In this document: one piece after another, positions 44,595 through 54,546 of the stretch
Layout of the letters: each line of letters starts with the position of its first letter
How positions within the stretch are numbered: position 1 is the first letter of the stretch
Assembly (NCBI GenBank): GCA_017543265.1
Contig: JAFYGI010000006.1
Location: forward strand, 1-64,000
Length of the DNA stretch: 64,000 bases
Reading direction: 5' to 3'
Source: Bacillota bacterium
GTDB lineage: Bacteria; Bacillota; Clostridia; Lachnospirales; CAG-274
Program-made: the position numbers and the translations under genes
The notes under the pieces: generated by a model
Databases searched by the model: none
What the model was told of the DNA's origin: nothing
Seen by the model: the letters and a program-made list of their open reading frames with translations, nothing else

Positions 44595-46271
44595 TTATAA
44601 TTTTTTTAATATTGCCGCAACATCTCTCAGATCGGGGGAGGCTTTTGTGCTGTCGGTCACTTTTGCAGCCGCAAGCTGAGACTCGCTCAATTCTTCCGTA
44701 CCGCTCAGATATTTCAAAAGCAAGACCGCATCAGCCTTATCAACATCGCCGTCGTCGTCTACATCGCCGTATAACGGTATTTTAAAGGTGGCTATTACAA
44801 ATACCTTTTTGGAGCTGCCGTAAGGGGCTGTCGTTTTTCCGTTAATTGTGGCGGTCTTGATATTGAATGTCGAATATTGGTCGGGCTTAAAGTAAGCCAC
44901 AAACTGATATTCATGCCCCTCGGCCATTACATCCGCCCTTGTCAGATATTTGCCCTCATCAAGGTCATACCATGCAATGCCGCCGTAAACGCCCTCGTCA
45001 TCCATATCCTCATTAAGAAGACAGCCTTCGCTTACATCCGCTGTATAGGCGGGAGGACTGCCTGCCTTGGGCTCTCTTACCGTTACGTCGATGTGTTTTA
45101 TAACAGTTTTTTCAAGGGTGCCGAAATTGTAAGATACTGTTGCTTTTTCCCACGGAAGTTCATTGATGATGTTATTAAATTCTGCCGAATTATCGTTAAT
45201 TGCAGCATTGACTATATATCTTGTGCCCACCCTCAAAAAAGCGCAATTTGTTTTTGCCTCCACGGGTACGGTCACGCTGTAACTGTTTCCGAGGGTAAAA
45301 ACATCGCTTTCGTTCATTTCATTGCCGTTCTCATACCATTTTACCGCATAAGAAAGGGACGGCCGAACAGCATCACTTTGTTTGACAACGGGAGACATAT
45401 CGGGCCTTTTGCCTGCTTGTGGGGCATTAATGTTTACCGAAACTTCATCTACGATAGTATCACGGGATGAACTTATTACGATCGGCTCATCCCCGGCTTC
45501 TATTTTTGAAGTTTCGGTGTTTACACTACTTGTGCCAATCTTTACATTAGATGTGCGTGCGATCACATCATAAAGAGTGAAATTCGCATTGGAAGCGGGG
45601 ATACTTATACATCCGGTTACAATCGCATTTATAATGGCTGTATTTTTATTGAGATCACCAAAATAGATTTTATCCGCTTCGCCGTTGTTGAACACAAGTG
45701 CCGCCGGGTCATATGTAGCCGATGGGACATCTATAATTCCGATCTTTCCACCGTTTATGACAGTAGTACCATCGGGGATAATACGGAGTGTATCTATCGA
45801 GCCGCCGTTTATAACGGTTTCCGAAGAGCATACCACAGCCGATATGTAAGAAAGATTATTGATGATCGTACCGCCGTTCAAAACAAATTTTCCGCCGTAT
45901 GTATATATGCCGTAAACATTTCCATCTGAAACTATACTGCCGTTTCCCACGCTGTCGTTAACGGTAAATGTGCCGCTTTTCAGGCTGATAAGATTATAGT
46001 TATCTTTGTATTCCGTACTTTTGAGTGTGTGTCCCGCAAGTTCAAGGGTAACATTTTTTTCTATAACAAGCGTGCTGCCGTCCGTTGTGATATCATTGCC
46101 TAATTTTACATGACCGCCGTTTGTAAATGCGGTTTTGACATCATTAAAGGTGGTCGCAACATAGGGTGAGCTTTCCGTTCCGCTGCCTGTCATGGCAAAA
46201 ACGGATGTACTCATCAACAATACCGCAGAAACCGCAAAAAGTGCGGCAAAAGTCTTTTTTATTCTTTTCAC
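44595..46271 (-). CDS. Secreted beta-helix-like protein with dockerin
   Basis: 558 residues starting at a GTG at 46271, preceded by GGAGGAACATCA; an upstream TTG-type extension would cover the ribosome site. Signal peptide (STSVFA). The N-terminal 230 residues carry repeated TVNDSVGNGSI, GGKFVLNGGTI, VINGGSIDTL and INGGKIGIID motifs, as in right-handed beta-helix surface proteins. Beta-sandwich modules follow. The end is a dockerin: first calcium loop YGDVDDDGDVDKADAVLLLK is good, the second (TDSTKASPDLRDVAAI) is degenerate. Likely a non-enzymatic scaffold or binding component. Confidence 0.88.
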   Translation of the reverse strand: MKRIKKTFAALFAVSAVLLMSTSVFAMTGSGTESSPYVATTFNDVKTAFTNGGHVKLGNDITTDGSTLVIEKNVTLELAGHTLKSTEYKDNYNLISLKSGTFTVNDSVGNGSIVSDGNVYGIYTYGGKFVLNGGTIINNLSYISAVVCSSETVINGGSIDTLRIIPDGTTVINGGKIGIIDVPSATYDPAALVFNNGEADKIYFGDLNKNTAIINAIVTGCISIPASNANFTLYDVIARTSNVKIGTSSVNTETSKIEAGDEPIVISSSRDTIVDEVSVNINAPQAGKRPDMSPVVKQSDAVRPSLSYAVKWYENGNEMNESDVFTLGNSYSVTVPVEAKTNCAFLRVGTRYIVNAAINDNSAEFNNIINELPWEKATVSYNFGTLEKTVIKHIDVTVREPKAGSPPAYTADVSEGCLLNEDMDDEGVYGGIAWYDLDEGKYLTRADVMAEGHEYQFVAYFKPDQYSTFNIKTATINGKTTAPYGSSKKVFVIATFKIPLYGDVDDDGDVDKADAVLLLKYLSGTEELSESQLAAAKVTDSTKASPDLRDVAAILKKL

Positions 46272-46343
46272 TGATGTTCCTCCTTTCAACGCTTCGGATC
46301 GTGTTATGGTTTGCACATTCCGAATAATGACCGATCTGGTATT

Positions 46344-46372
46344 ATTTTACCATAACCTTACTTAAATTTCAA
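46344..46372 (-). promoter_or_regulatory. Promoter of beta-helix/dockerin gene
   Basis: Minus-strand TTGAAA (46372-46367) and TAAAAT (46349-46344), 17-base spacer. Confidence 0.6.
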
Positions 46373-46623
46373 TTATAAATTGCATTTATTACCAATATAC
46401 AGATGTTATAAAGCTGACGATGCGGATGTAACAAAATTTGCCGCAAAAAAACGAAAATTTGATGAATATTGAAATATACAGCACAAATCAGCCGAAGCCG
46501 TGTGTAAAAAAAAGCACACTCTTTTGCGCGGGCTTAAAGGGTGTGATTTTTGTGTATTGCCTTATCAAACGGGCATATATCTATTGTATTTTAAATAATA
46601 AGTTTATAGAGTCAAAACGCAAT

Positions 46624-46797
46624 ATGACAGAGAAGATCGCAAAAGCGGCTTCCGATATTGAAAAGCTCCGCGATCTGATACAGGCATCCGAAATTAACGG
46701 GGCAGAGCTTGCCGAAAAAAATCCTTATACGGAGCAGTTAAAAAATATCGAACGGCAGGTCATCGGTCTCAGGCGCGAGCTGAGCGATGACGTTTGA
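46624..46797 (+). pseudogene. Short coiled-coil coding remnant
   Basis: 57 codons reading MTEKIAKAASDIEKLRDLIQ and on to IERQVIGLRRELSDDV; highly helical and plausible as a protein tail, but with no ribosome site. The same frame upstream looks non-coding. A GTGTG...CACAC hairpin lies at about 46500. The rest of the gap 46373-47026 shows no gene. Confidence 0.3.
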
Positions 46798-47026
46798 TGC
46801 ATTGGCGGTTTAAAAATCGGGTTTTTCAGGTATTGCCGTTAAAATTTTTATTGCTGTGTTTAAAATATAAATGCCGTAATTATAAAAATGTATTGTAAAT
46901 TTGTCCGAAATATGATAAAATAATCGGTGGATCACTTGGATAAACCGCGGGACGCCGAAGATCATGCCTGCATTTGGCTTTGACCCGATTTTCGGAAGTT
47001 CCCTTTATTCGGAAAGGATGAAAAAA

Positions 47027-48430
47027 ATGAAGAAAAAAATTATTACATCGGCATTGACACTCGCGCTTGCGGCAGGCATATGCGGCAGCGTATACGCAGC
47101 TGAAAAAGCGGTCGAGCTGCAGATCAACAATCCCGTTATGAAAATAAACGGCGAGGAAAAGACCATTGATGCACCGCCCGTTATTATGAACGGACGTACT
47201 CTGGTACCCGTAAGGGCTATTGTTGAGGCACTTGACGGCACAGTTGACTGGAATGGTGAGACAAAGACAGCTACCCTTGTATCGGGCGACAATAAGATCG
47301 AGCTTACGATAGACAGCAACACGGCTAAGCTTAACGGCGAAGAAAAGTCACTTGATACCGCACCCGTTATTATCGACAGCAGAACTATGCTCCCGCTCAG
47401 ATTTATTGCGGAGGGCTTCGGCTATCAGACTGACTGGGAGGCACAGACAAAGACTATCTATGTTTCGGGCGCAAGCGAAGAGCAGCCCGCAGAAACAGAG
47501 ACAGTTTCAAGTGAAAATGACAATATAGGCGTTCAAAAGAATCACAAGCAGGCAATAAACAGCGATGACTGTGATACCTTTACTCAAATCGTCAATAAGC
47601 TTACCGACGGTCAGGCTTACACAAATGTTAAGCTTGGCGATACCGATGCACTTTTGGCGGCAGACAGCGTATTTGGCGTTGATGGTCAGCATAATGCCGC
47701 AGAGGCGGAGGTATTTATATACGAGGACGGAAAGGTGAAATACCTCGGTTCTGTTGCAAGCGGCGGTTCGGCAAATCCCATTGCCGAAAAGGACGGTATG
47801 ATATACACGGCCGGACATCACTATATCGGCAAGCATACCGTTACCGACGGTGCGCTTGTGACCGTTGAGGAAGCGTGGGAGACCTTTGATACCGAAGGAA
47901 ATGTTACTTACCATTACAGCTCCGACGACGACGGCGATTATACGAATATCGACAGCGATGAAGCACGCGAGATATATGATGAGCTTTACGAGGAATACTC
48001 CGGGGCAAAAGTGCTTGATTTTGATGTTGAGGGTGTCGAAAAAGAACAGACCGAAAATATTCCCTTAAAGGAAAACAAAGAGGAAGCCGAAAAGCAGATC
48101 AAGGCGGCTTTACAGAAAAGGTTTGAAGAGGTTTACGGCAAAAAGTTTGACGAGGTAAAAATCAGAGTAGACAAAATTTACACCGCAAAGGAAGAGCAGG
48201 AATTTGATGTCTTAAAGGAACTGGAGCTTGGCGAAAACGAGGTCGCTTTCGAGGCAAGCTATGACCTTAAGCCCACAAAGGATGCAACCGAGGATGATAT
48301 AATGCTTATGCTTATTCCCAACGGCGAATATGATGAAAAGTCGGGCTGGGTAACAGGCTGCTCACGTCTCGGTGTTCTTCGTCCCGACGGTGACGGCTAT
48401 AAGCTCACAAATTTGGGCACAGGCTGGTAA
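47027..48430 (+). CDS. Secreted stalk-domain protein with shared C-terminal module
   Basis: 467 residues from the ATG at 47027 (GGAAAGG nine bases upstream; the ATG at 47018 touches it). Signal peptide (SVYA-A). Two stalk half-repeats lie at about 25-145 (NGRTLVPVRAIVEALDGTVDW; SRTMLPLRFIAEGFGYQTDW). The following 150 residues (FTQIVNKLTDGQAYTNVKLG ... GGSANPIAEKDGMIYTAGHH) match the C-terminal domain of the gene at 15372-17159. The last 120 residues are charged and unrecognised. Confidence 0.9.
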   Translation: MKKKIITSALTLALAAGICGSVYAAEKAVELQINNPVMKINGEEKTIDAPPVIMNGRTLVPVRAIVEALDGTVDWNGETKTATLVSGDNKIELTIDSNTAKLNGEEKSLDTAPVIIDSRTMLPLRFIAEGFGYQTDWEAQTKTIYVSGASEEQPAETETVSSENDNIGVQKNHKQAINSDDCDTFTQIVNKLTDGQAYTNVKLGDTDALLAADSVFGVDGQHNAAEAEVFIYEDGKVKYLGSVASGGSANPIAEKDGMIYTAGHHYIGKHTVTDGALVTVEEAWETFDTEGNVTYHYSSDDDGDYTNIDSDEAREIYDELYEEYSGAKVLDFDVEGVEKEQTENIPLKENKEEAEKQIKAALQKRFEEVYGKKFDEVKIRVDKIYTAKEEQEFDVLKELELGENEVAFEASYDLKPTKDATEDDIMLMLIPNGEYDEKSGWVTGCSRLGVLRPDGDGYKLTNLGTGW

Positions 48431-48463
48431 TGTGCTGATTTTCAGACTTTTACACAGATAAAA

Positions 48464-48536
48464 AATAAGCGGCACGCTTTCCAACCCCAAAGGCAGATAA
48501 TGCTTTATGGGTCGAAAAGCGGGCCGCTTTTTTGTT
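48464..48536 (+). terminator. Long hairpin terminator
   Basis: AAGCGGC ... GCTTT is mirrored by AAAGCGGGCCGCTT, with an inner AACCCC-like arm, ending in TTTTTTG. Confidence 0.6.
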
Positions 48537-48569
48537 CCATTGTCCCTTGGGGGAACTTGAAAAAACTTG

Positions 48570-48598
48570 TTGTGATTTTTATGAAGTTTTGTTATAAT
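48570..48598 (+). promoter_or_regulatory. Promoter of pectate lyase gene
   Basis: TTGTGA (48570-48575) and TATAAT (48593-48598), 17-base spacer. Confidence 0.55.
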
Positions 48599-48722
48599 AT
48601 TAATATAGTGTTTGCGTGAGATGATAAAAAACAACAAAACAATTGAAAACAGCGGTAGATGCAGGCTTTGCATCACGCTTTGAGATCGGAAAAATAAACC
48701 GTTATTGTAAGGAGGGAATACA

Positions 48723-51443
48723 ATGAAAAAAGGTTTGGTAAAGGTTACGGGCGCAATGCTGGCGGCGGTGCTTATAGCGGGTACGGCGATACAGCCGTGT
48801 ATGGCGGAGCCTGTGCCGTCTGTACGGGCGGGCGTTATTGACGTATATGCAGACAAGCTTACAGCAGCTGCCGCGGGCGGAAAGGAAACGGCATATATTG
48901 AGTGGCTGCCTGTAAGCGGTGCGGCAAGGTATGCAGCATATATCAAGGCGGATACCGCGCCCGATTACATACAGCTTGATGACGAGCTTATAAGGCAGTA
49001 TCCCACATATTGCCGCGCGGATGCGGTCGGCATAAAGGCGGGAAGCTGTAGGATAAAGGTGGTTGCCTTTGACGCGGACAATGCGGAGCTGGCAAGCTTT
49101 GAAAGCGAGCCCGTAAGTGTCGGCGCTTACAACAGAAAAGGCTTTGCTTTTGCGCCAAATTCGTTTGAAAAGGGTACGGGTCTCGGCGGATATAAGGCCG
49201 ACGGCACGCCCAAGGACGGTGCGGTCATACTTTACATTACGGATAAAAACAAAAACACGGTGACCTGTGATATAATTACGGACGACAAGGGCGGCAAGAC
49301 CACGGGTACGGGTCTTGGTGAAATTATGCAGCTGATAGGGCAGGGCTATGAGTCAAGGCCGTTTATCATCCGCTTTATCGGTGAGATCGCGCCGCCGTTC
49401 AGCAGAGAAAAATTCCCCTATGATATTACCGATGAGGATATTCACAGCGGTATCGGCGAGGGCGAGCGCATACTTCCCGTCAGGGACAATATGAAAAATG
49501 TTGACAAGGGCGGCATTACCTTTGAGGGTATAGGCGCGGATACCGTGCTGCATTTTAATCTCAGCTTTTCGGGCGCAAGAAGTATCGAGGTAAGAAATCT
49601 CGCCTTCAAGGATATGACCACCTCGGGCGAGGACGGTGTTACCGCGGCAAATGAAACAAACAATTTCTGGGTACATAACTGCGACTTTTTCTACGGCGGT
49701 CAGGGCAGGGATTCCGATCAGGCAAAGGGCGACGGCTCGGTGGATGTGAAAAATACGCCCGATTACGGCCTTATAAACGAAAACCATTTTTGGGACAACG
49801 GCAAAACACTTCTTTGCGGACTTTCGGAGACCTCGGATTTCCGCGTGACATACGCACTTAACTGGTTTGACCATTCGGACTCCAGACACCCGCGCATAAG
49901 AACGGGCTCCGTGCATATTTACAACAACTATTACGACGGTGTGTCAAAATTCGGCGTAGGTGCCACAAGCGGCTGTTCGGCCTTTGCAGAGGGCAATTAT
50001 TTCAGGAATGTAAACGAGCCCATGCTTATTTCGATGCAGGGCAGCGAGGGCAACGGCACGGGTACGTTTTCGGGCGAGCCGGGCGGCATTATCAAGGCCT
50101 ATGACAATATTATGGTTGGCTCTTATCTTTATATAGAGGGCATCAAAAAAGACGAAAACGGCACAAAGACCTACAATACATGGGCGGATGGCTATACCGT
50201 TGATACAAGGAACGAGCTTTTGCCCGATACGCTTAAAACAAGGTCGGGCGGCACAAGTTATAACAATTTCGACACAAATATCGATCTTGGCGTTAAGGCG
50301 GAGGATATCCTGCCCGCAAAGGACGTACCCGCGTATGTTGTTAAAAATGCGGGACGCTGCGGCGGCGGAAATTTTGTCTTTAAATTTGACAATGCAAAGG
50401 ATGACACGGACGGCGAGGTAAATGCACAGCTTGCGGCGGCACTTGCGGCATACCGCAATAAGATAGTCACCGTAGGCGGCGGTGTAACGACACAGCCCGA
50501 TACCACGGCCGAGCCTTCAAGTATGACGGGTGTGGACGGCAATACCGTTTTTGCCGACAGAGCCGCGGAGACAGAGGCCTTTGTTTCGGCACTTCCCACA
50601 CAGACGGATCCCGACGGCAACCGTGCGGAGGAGGGCGTGAAGCCTCCGACTGTTCCGGTGCCCGAAAACGCCGTTATAATTCCCGCCTCCGACCCCGTGG
50701 TCTGCTGTGAACCCGATGGTATAGAGGTGAGTGCCGAAAACTGCGTTGTTTACAACGAAGAAACGGACGATTATCAGTTGGTGGATACCACAAAGACCGC
50801 ATCCACGGTCTGGAAGATACCCTTTGAAAAGCAGTCGGGCGGGGTAGTGTACATTACGGGCTATTTCAGCATCAGCGAGGGCTCGGGCAAGTGGAATATG
50901 CTGCGTATTATCGGCAAAACCGCCGACGGCAAGGACGGACAGGTGGTTTCGTTTGCATCCGATTCAAACAGGGTACTGGGACTTTGGAAAAACGGCACCG
51001 ATACGGGCATTACCTTCGGCGATATGGCAAGAAACAAAAAATATATCTATACATTTAAAATAGATTTGGACAACAAGCACGTTGTGCTTGACGTAAACGG
51101 CAAAACCATGGAGTCGGATATAGATGTCAGCGAGGTAAGCAGCGTTACGCTGATAACGCCAAAGTCAAAGGCTATCAGTATGACTGCGGCGCTTCCCGTG
51201 GCGTACACCCTCCCCGAGGGCAAGATCATATACGGCGACTGGGACGACGACGGCATTATCACGGCCTCCGACGCAGTCGCTATCCTTCAGTATGTGCTTA
51301 AACCCGATGACATGAACGCATCCGAGGAAACGCTTAAAAAATGTGATGTGGACTGCGACGGCCGCATTACCGCATCGGACTCTGCGATGGTATTGCAAAA
51401 GACCCTGAAAAACCATATAGTGATGCCCGCAGAAAAGGCATAA
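48723..51443 (+). CDS. Pectate lyase family 1 (PL1) enzyme with dockerin
   Basis: 906 residues; AAGGAGGG upstream. Signal peptide (QPCMA). A fibronectin-like module (about 35-140) precedes the PL1 beta-helix (about 145-480): FSGARSIEVRNLAFKDM, FWVHNCDFFYGGQGRDSDQ, and DHSDSRHPRIRTGSVHIYNN with catalytic-type Arg388 and neighbours, then NNYYDGVSKFGVGA. The calcium-dependent family splits polygalacturonate by beta-elimination. A carbohydrate-binding-like module (about 660-825) and a dockerin with two good calcium loops (GDWDDDGIITASDA; CDVDCDGRITASDS) complete it. Secreted and probably scaffold-bound. Confidence 0.92.
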   Translation: MKKGLVKVTGAMLAAVLIAGTAIQPCMAEPVPSVRAGVIDVYADKLTAAAAGGKETAYIEWLPVSGAARYAAYIKADTAPDYIQLDDELIRQYPTYCRADAVGIKAGSCRIKVVAFDADNAELASFESEPVSVGAYNRKGFAFAPNSFEKGTGLGGYKADGTPKDGAVILYITDKNKNTVTCDIITDDKGGKTTGTGLGEIMQLIGQGYESRPFIIRFIGEIAPPFSREKFPYDITDEDIHSGIGEGERILPVRDNMKNVDKGGITFEGIGADTVLHFNLSFSGARSIEVRNLAFKDMTTSGEDGVTAANETNNFWVHNCDFFYGGQGRDSDQAKGDGSVDVKNTPDYGLINENHFWDNGKTLLCGLSETSDFRVTYALNWFDHSDSRHPRIRTGSVHIYNNYYDGVSKFGVGATSGCSAFAEGNYFRNVNEPMLISMQGSEGNGTGTFSGEPGGIIKAYDNIMVGSYLYIEGIKKDENGTKTYNTWADGYTVDTRNELLPDTLKTRSGGTSYNNFDTNIDLGVKAEDILPAKDVPAYVVKNAGRCGGGNFVFKFDNAKDDTDGEVNAQLAAALAAYRNKIVTVGGGVTTQPDTTAEPSSMTGVDGNTVFADRAAETEAFVSALPTQTDPDGNRAEEGVKPPTVPVPENAVIIPASDPVVCCEPDGIEVSAENCVVYNEETDDYQLVDTTKTASTVWKIPFEKQSGGVVYITGYFSISEGSGKWNMLRIIGKTADGKDGQVVSFASDSNRVLGLWKNGTDTGITFGDMARNKKYIYTFKIDLDNKHVVLDVNGKTMESDIDVSEVSSVTLITPKSKAISMTAALPVAYTLPEGKIIYGDWDDDGIITASDAVAILQYVLKPDDMNASEETLKKCDVDCDGRITASDSAMVLQKTLKNHIVMPAEKA

Positions 51444-51454
51444 ACTACAAACGA

Positions 51455-51483
51455 TTGACATATTTGCAAATTTAGAATATAAT
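51455..51483 (+). promoter_or_regulatory. Promoter of EAL gene
   Basis: TTGACA (51455-51460) and TATAAT (51478-51483), 17-base spacer; consensus-like. Confidence 0.8.
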
Positions 51484-51548
51484 ATTACCAAGAATATCGA
51501 TATTAAAACATCGGGTGTCATGACCCGTATGGATCGAGGTGAATACCT

Positions 51549-54518
51549 ATGAACAGATACCATTTTCCAGCCGAGGAGTTTGATAATATAGAAAACTCCA
51601 AAATGCCGTTTGCCATATACCAGTTTTTAAACAAGCGTGTGGTGACTATAGCTTTGTCCGAGGGCTTTCGCAAGCTGTTCGGATACGAGGACAAGGCGCT
51701 GGCATATTACGATATGGACAATGATATGTATAAAGACACTCATCCCGACGACGTGGCACGCATTGCGGATGCCGCGATCAAGTTTGCGACCGAGGAAAAC
51801 GGAAAATACGATGTGATATACCGTTCAAAGGACCCAAACGGCGGCGGATATAATATTATCCATGCACAGGGGGCGCACTCCTATACGCCTACGGGCGAGC
51901 GCACAGCCCAGATCTGGTATACCAACGAGGGCACCTACAGCGAGGATGGCGGCAGTACGGAAACAAAGCTCAACGACCTGCTTAAAGGCGCACTTTACGA
52001 GGAAAGCTTTATAAAGGCGAGCCGTTATGACCATTTGACGGGGCTGCCCAGCATGACACATTTTTTTGAGCTGGCAACGCTTAAAAGAAGATCCATGCAG
52101 GACGAGGGAAACAAGCCCGCGCTTATGTTTATGGATTTCAGCGGCATGAAGTATTTTAACCACAAATACGGCTTTGCCGAGGGCGATAAGCTGCTGCGTG
52201 CGTTTTCAAGGCTTTTGTCGGAATTTTTTGGGAACGATAATTGTAGCCGTATAGGACAAGACCATTTTGCGGTCATTTCAAAATCGGAGATGCTGGAGGA
52301 AACGCTCAACGCATTGTTCAAGGCCTGTGCGGGCATAAACGATGCCCGTTCGCTTCCGCTGCACGTCGGTATATATCTGTACTGGCTGGAGGGCACAAAT
52401 GCCAGTATGGCCTGCGACAGGGCAAAGTTTGCCTGTGACACGCTTAAAAACGAGTATTCGTCCGCATTCGGCTACTATGATGTGTCCATGAAGGATACGG
52501 AGGAAAAACAGCAGTACATCATTGCAAACCTTGACAGGGCCATCAAGGAAGAGTGGATAACCGTTTATTATCAGCCCATCGTGCGCGGCGTAAACCAAAA
52601 GGTCTGCGACGAGGAGGCTCTTGCGCGTTGGATAGACCCCGAAAGGGGCTTTATGTCCCCTGCGGATTTTATCCCCACGCTGGAGGAACACAGGCTGATA
52701 TACAAGCTTGATCTGTATATCGTGGAGCGCGTTCTTAAAAAAATAAGGATGCTTGAAAGGGCGGGGCTGCATATAGTGCCGCAGTCCGTCAATCTTTCGC
52801 GCTCGGATTTTGACTCCTGCGATATTGTGGAGGAGATACGCCGCCGTGTCGATCAGGCGGGCATCAAACACAGCTATATCAGCATAGAGATAACCGAAAG
52901 CACCATGGGCAAGGATTTTGATTTTATAAAGGCGCAGATAGAACGCTTTAAAAAGCTGGGCTTCCCCGTTTGGATGGATGACTTCGGCAGCGGCTATTCG
53001 TCGCTTGATGTGCTTCAGGACATCAAATTTGACCTTATCAAGTTTGATATGCGTTTTATGCAGAAATTCAATCAGGGCAATCAGGGCAAGATAATCCTTA
53101 CCGAAATGGTAAAAATGGCTACTGCGCTTGGCATAGACACGATATGCGAGGGTGTGGAAACACAGGAGCAGGTGCACTTTCTTCAGGAGGCAGGCTGTTC
53201 AAAGCTGCAGGGATATTTCTTTGACAGACCCATACCCGTTGAAAACATACTTGAAAAATACGAAAAGGGCTTGCAGATAGGCTTTGAAAATCCCGACGAA
53301 TCGCAGTATTACGAGTCTGTGGGACGTGTCAACCTGTATGACCTTTCTGTCATAGCGCAGAACAACCCCAATGAATTTGACAATATCTTCAACACGCTGC
53401 CCATGGCAGTTGTGGAAATCAATAAAGAGCAGGTGCGCTTTGCAAGGACAAACCCGTCCTACCGCGAATTTATGAAAAGGCATTTTGCCTTTACTGTTGA
53501 CAACAAGCCCGAGTCCTTCCATGACAAGCCCGCTGCGGTCGCTTCGCAGTTTATGCAGGCGCTTATCGAAAGCTGCAAGGACAGCAGTTATAAGCTGTTT
53601 GTTGAAGAGAGGATGCCGAGCAATGCCATTGTGCATTCTTGTCTGCGCCGTCTGGCGGTAAATCCCGTGACGGGCACAGTTGCGGTGGCGGTGGCCGTGC
53701 TTTCGGTGTCAGATGCGGAACAGGGCATATCCTATGCAAATATTGCAAGGGCGCTTTCCGCCGATTACTTCAGTATTTTCTATGTCGATATAACAAACGA
53801 TACCTTCTTTGAATATACATCGGATATCGGCGAAGAAAACCTTACAATGGAGCGCTGCAGCGAGAATTTCTTTGAAAAGGCGCGGGAGGATGCACTTAAA
53901 TACCTTTACAGCGAGGACCGTGAGACCTTTGTGGAGGCCTTTGTCAAGGAAAATATCCTTCGGCAGATAGAAGAACACGGCACCTTCACCGTCAGCTACA
54001 GACTGGTAAGGAACGGCGAGCCGTTTTATGTCAATATGAAGGCAACAAGCATACAGGACAACCCGAACCATATAATTATCGGTGTCAGCGATATAGACCC
54101 GCAGATGAAGCAGCAGGAGCTGCTTGAAAAGGTGCATTGGAACGAGATAACGTTTTCAAGGATAATGGCTTTGTCGGGCAATTATCTTTGTATGTATGCC
54201 GTGGATATCGATACCGAGTACTATGTGGAGTATATCGCCGCTGACGAGTACAAAACGCTTGGGCTTGAGGAAGAGGGCAGAAACTTTTTTACAAGTTCCA
54301 TAGAAAACAGTATCAAGGTGATAGATGCGGATGACCTGCCCCTTATAAAAGAACGGTTCACAAAGGAAAATGTAATGCAGACCATTAAAGATAACGGTGT
54401 GTTTGTAATGCAGTATCATTTTCTGTGGCACGGCGGGAAGATACCCGTAGGTATGCGGGCGGTCCTTGTACGGGAAGATGATGCCGATAAGCTGATAGTC
54501 GGCGTATACAAGCAATAA
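51549..54518 (+). CDS. PAS-GGDEF-EAL protein with further PAS-like modules; probable c-di-GMP phosphodiesterase
   Basis: 989 residues, no membrane segment. PAS-like domain (15-130), GGDEF domain (about 155-305) whose active motif is GQDHF (236-240) and thus probably cannot make c-di-GMP, then an EAL domain (about 322-575) with intact EEALARW (355-361), SVNLSRSDF, EITEST and MDDFGSGYSSLDVL. Three PAS-like repeats follow (from about 610, 730 and 865). Expected to hydrolyse c-di-GMP under control of cytosolic signals. RBS GAGGTG. Transcribed from its own consensus promoter between two secreted-protein genes. Confidence 0.92.
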   Translation: MNRYHFPAEEFDNIENSKMPFAIYQFLNKRVVTIALSEGFRKLFGYEDKALAYYDMDNDMYKDTHPDDVARIADAAIKFATEENGKYDVIYRSKDPNGGGYNIIHAQGAHSYTPTGERTAQIWYTNEGTYSEDGGSTETKLNDLLKGALYEESFIKASRYDHLTGLPSMTHFFELATLKRRSMQDEGNKPALMFMDFSGMKYFNHKYGFAEGDKLLRAFSRLLSEFFGNDNCSRIGQDHFAVISKSEMLEETLNALFKACAGINDARSLPLHVGIYLYWLEGTNASMACDRAKFACDTLKNEYSSAFGYYDVSMKDTEEKQQYIIANLDRAIKEEWITVYYQPIVRGVNQKVCDEEALARWIDPERGFMSPADFIPTLEEHRLIYKLDLYIVERVLKKIRMLERAGLHIVPQSVNLSRSDFDSCDIVEEIRRRVDQAGIKHSYISIEITESTMGKDFDFIKAQIERFKKLGFPVWMDDFGSGYSSLDVLQDIKFDLIKFDMRFMQKFNQGNQGKIILTEMVKMATALGIDTICEGVETQEQVHFLQEAGCSKLQGYFFDRPIPVENILEKYEKGLQIGFENPDESQYYESVGRVNLYDLSVIAQNNPNEFDNIFNTLPMAVVEINKEQVRFARTNPSYREFMKRHFAFTVDNKPESFHDKPAAVASQFMQALIESCKDSSYKLFVEERMPSNAIVHSCLRRLAVNPVTGTVAVAVAVLSVSDAEQGISYANIARALSADYFSIFYVDITNDTFFEYTSDIGEENLTMERCSENFFEKAREDALKYLYSEDRETFVEAFVKENILRQIEEHGTFTVSYRLVRNGEPFYVNMKATSIQDNPNHIIIGVSDIDPQMKQQELLEKVHWNEITFSRIMALSGNYLCMYAVDIDTEYYVEYIAADEYKTLGLEEEGRNFFTSSIENSIKVIDADDLPLIKERFTKENVMQTIKDNGVFVMQYHFLWHGGKIPVGMRAVLVREDDADKLIVGVYKQ

Positions 54519-54546
54519 TTTATTAACATATAAAAGGAGAAATAAT

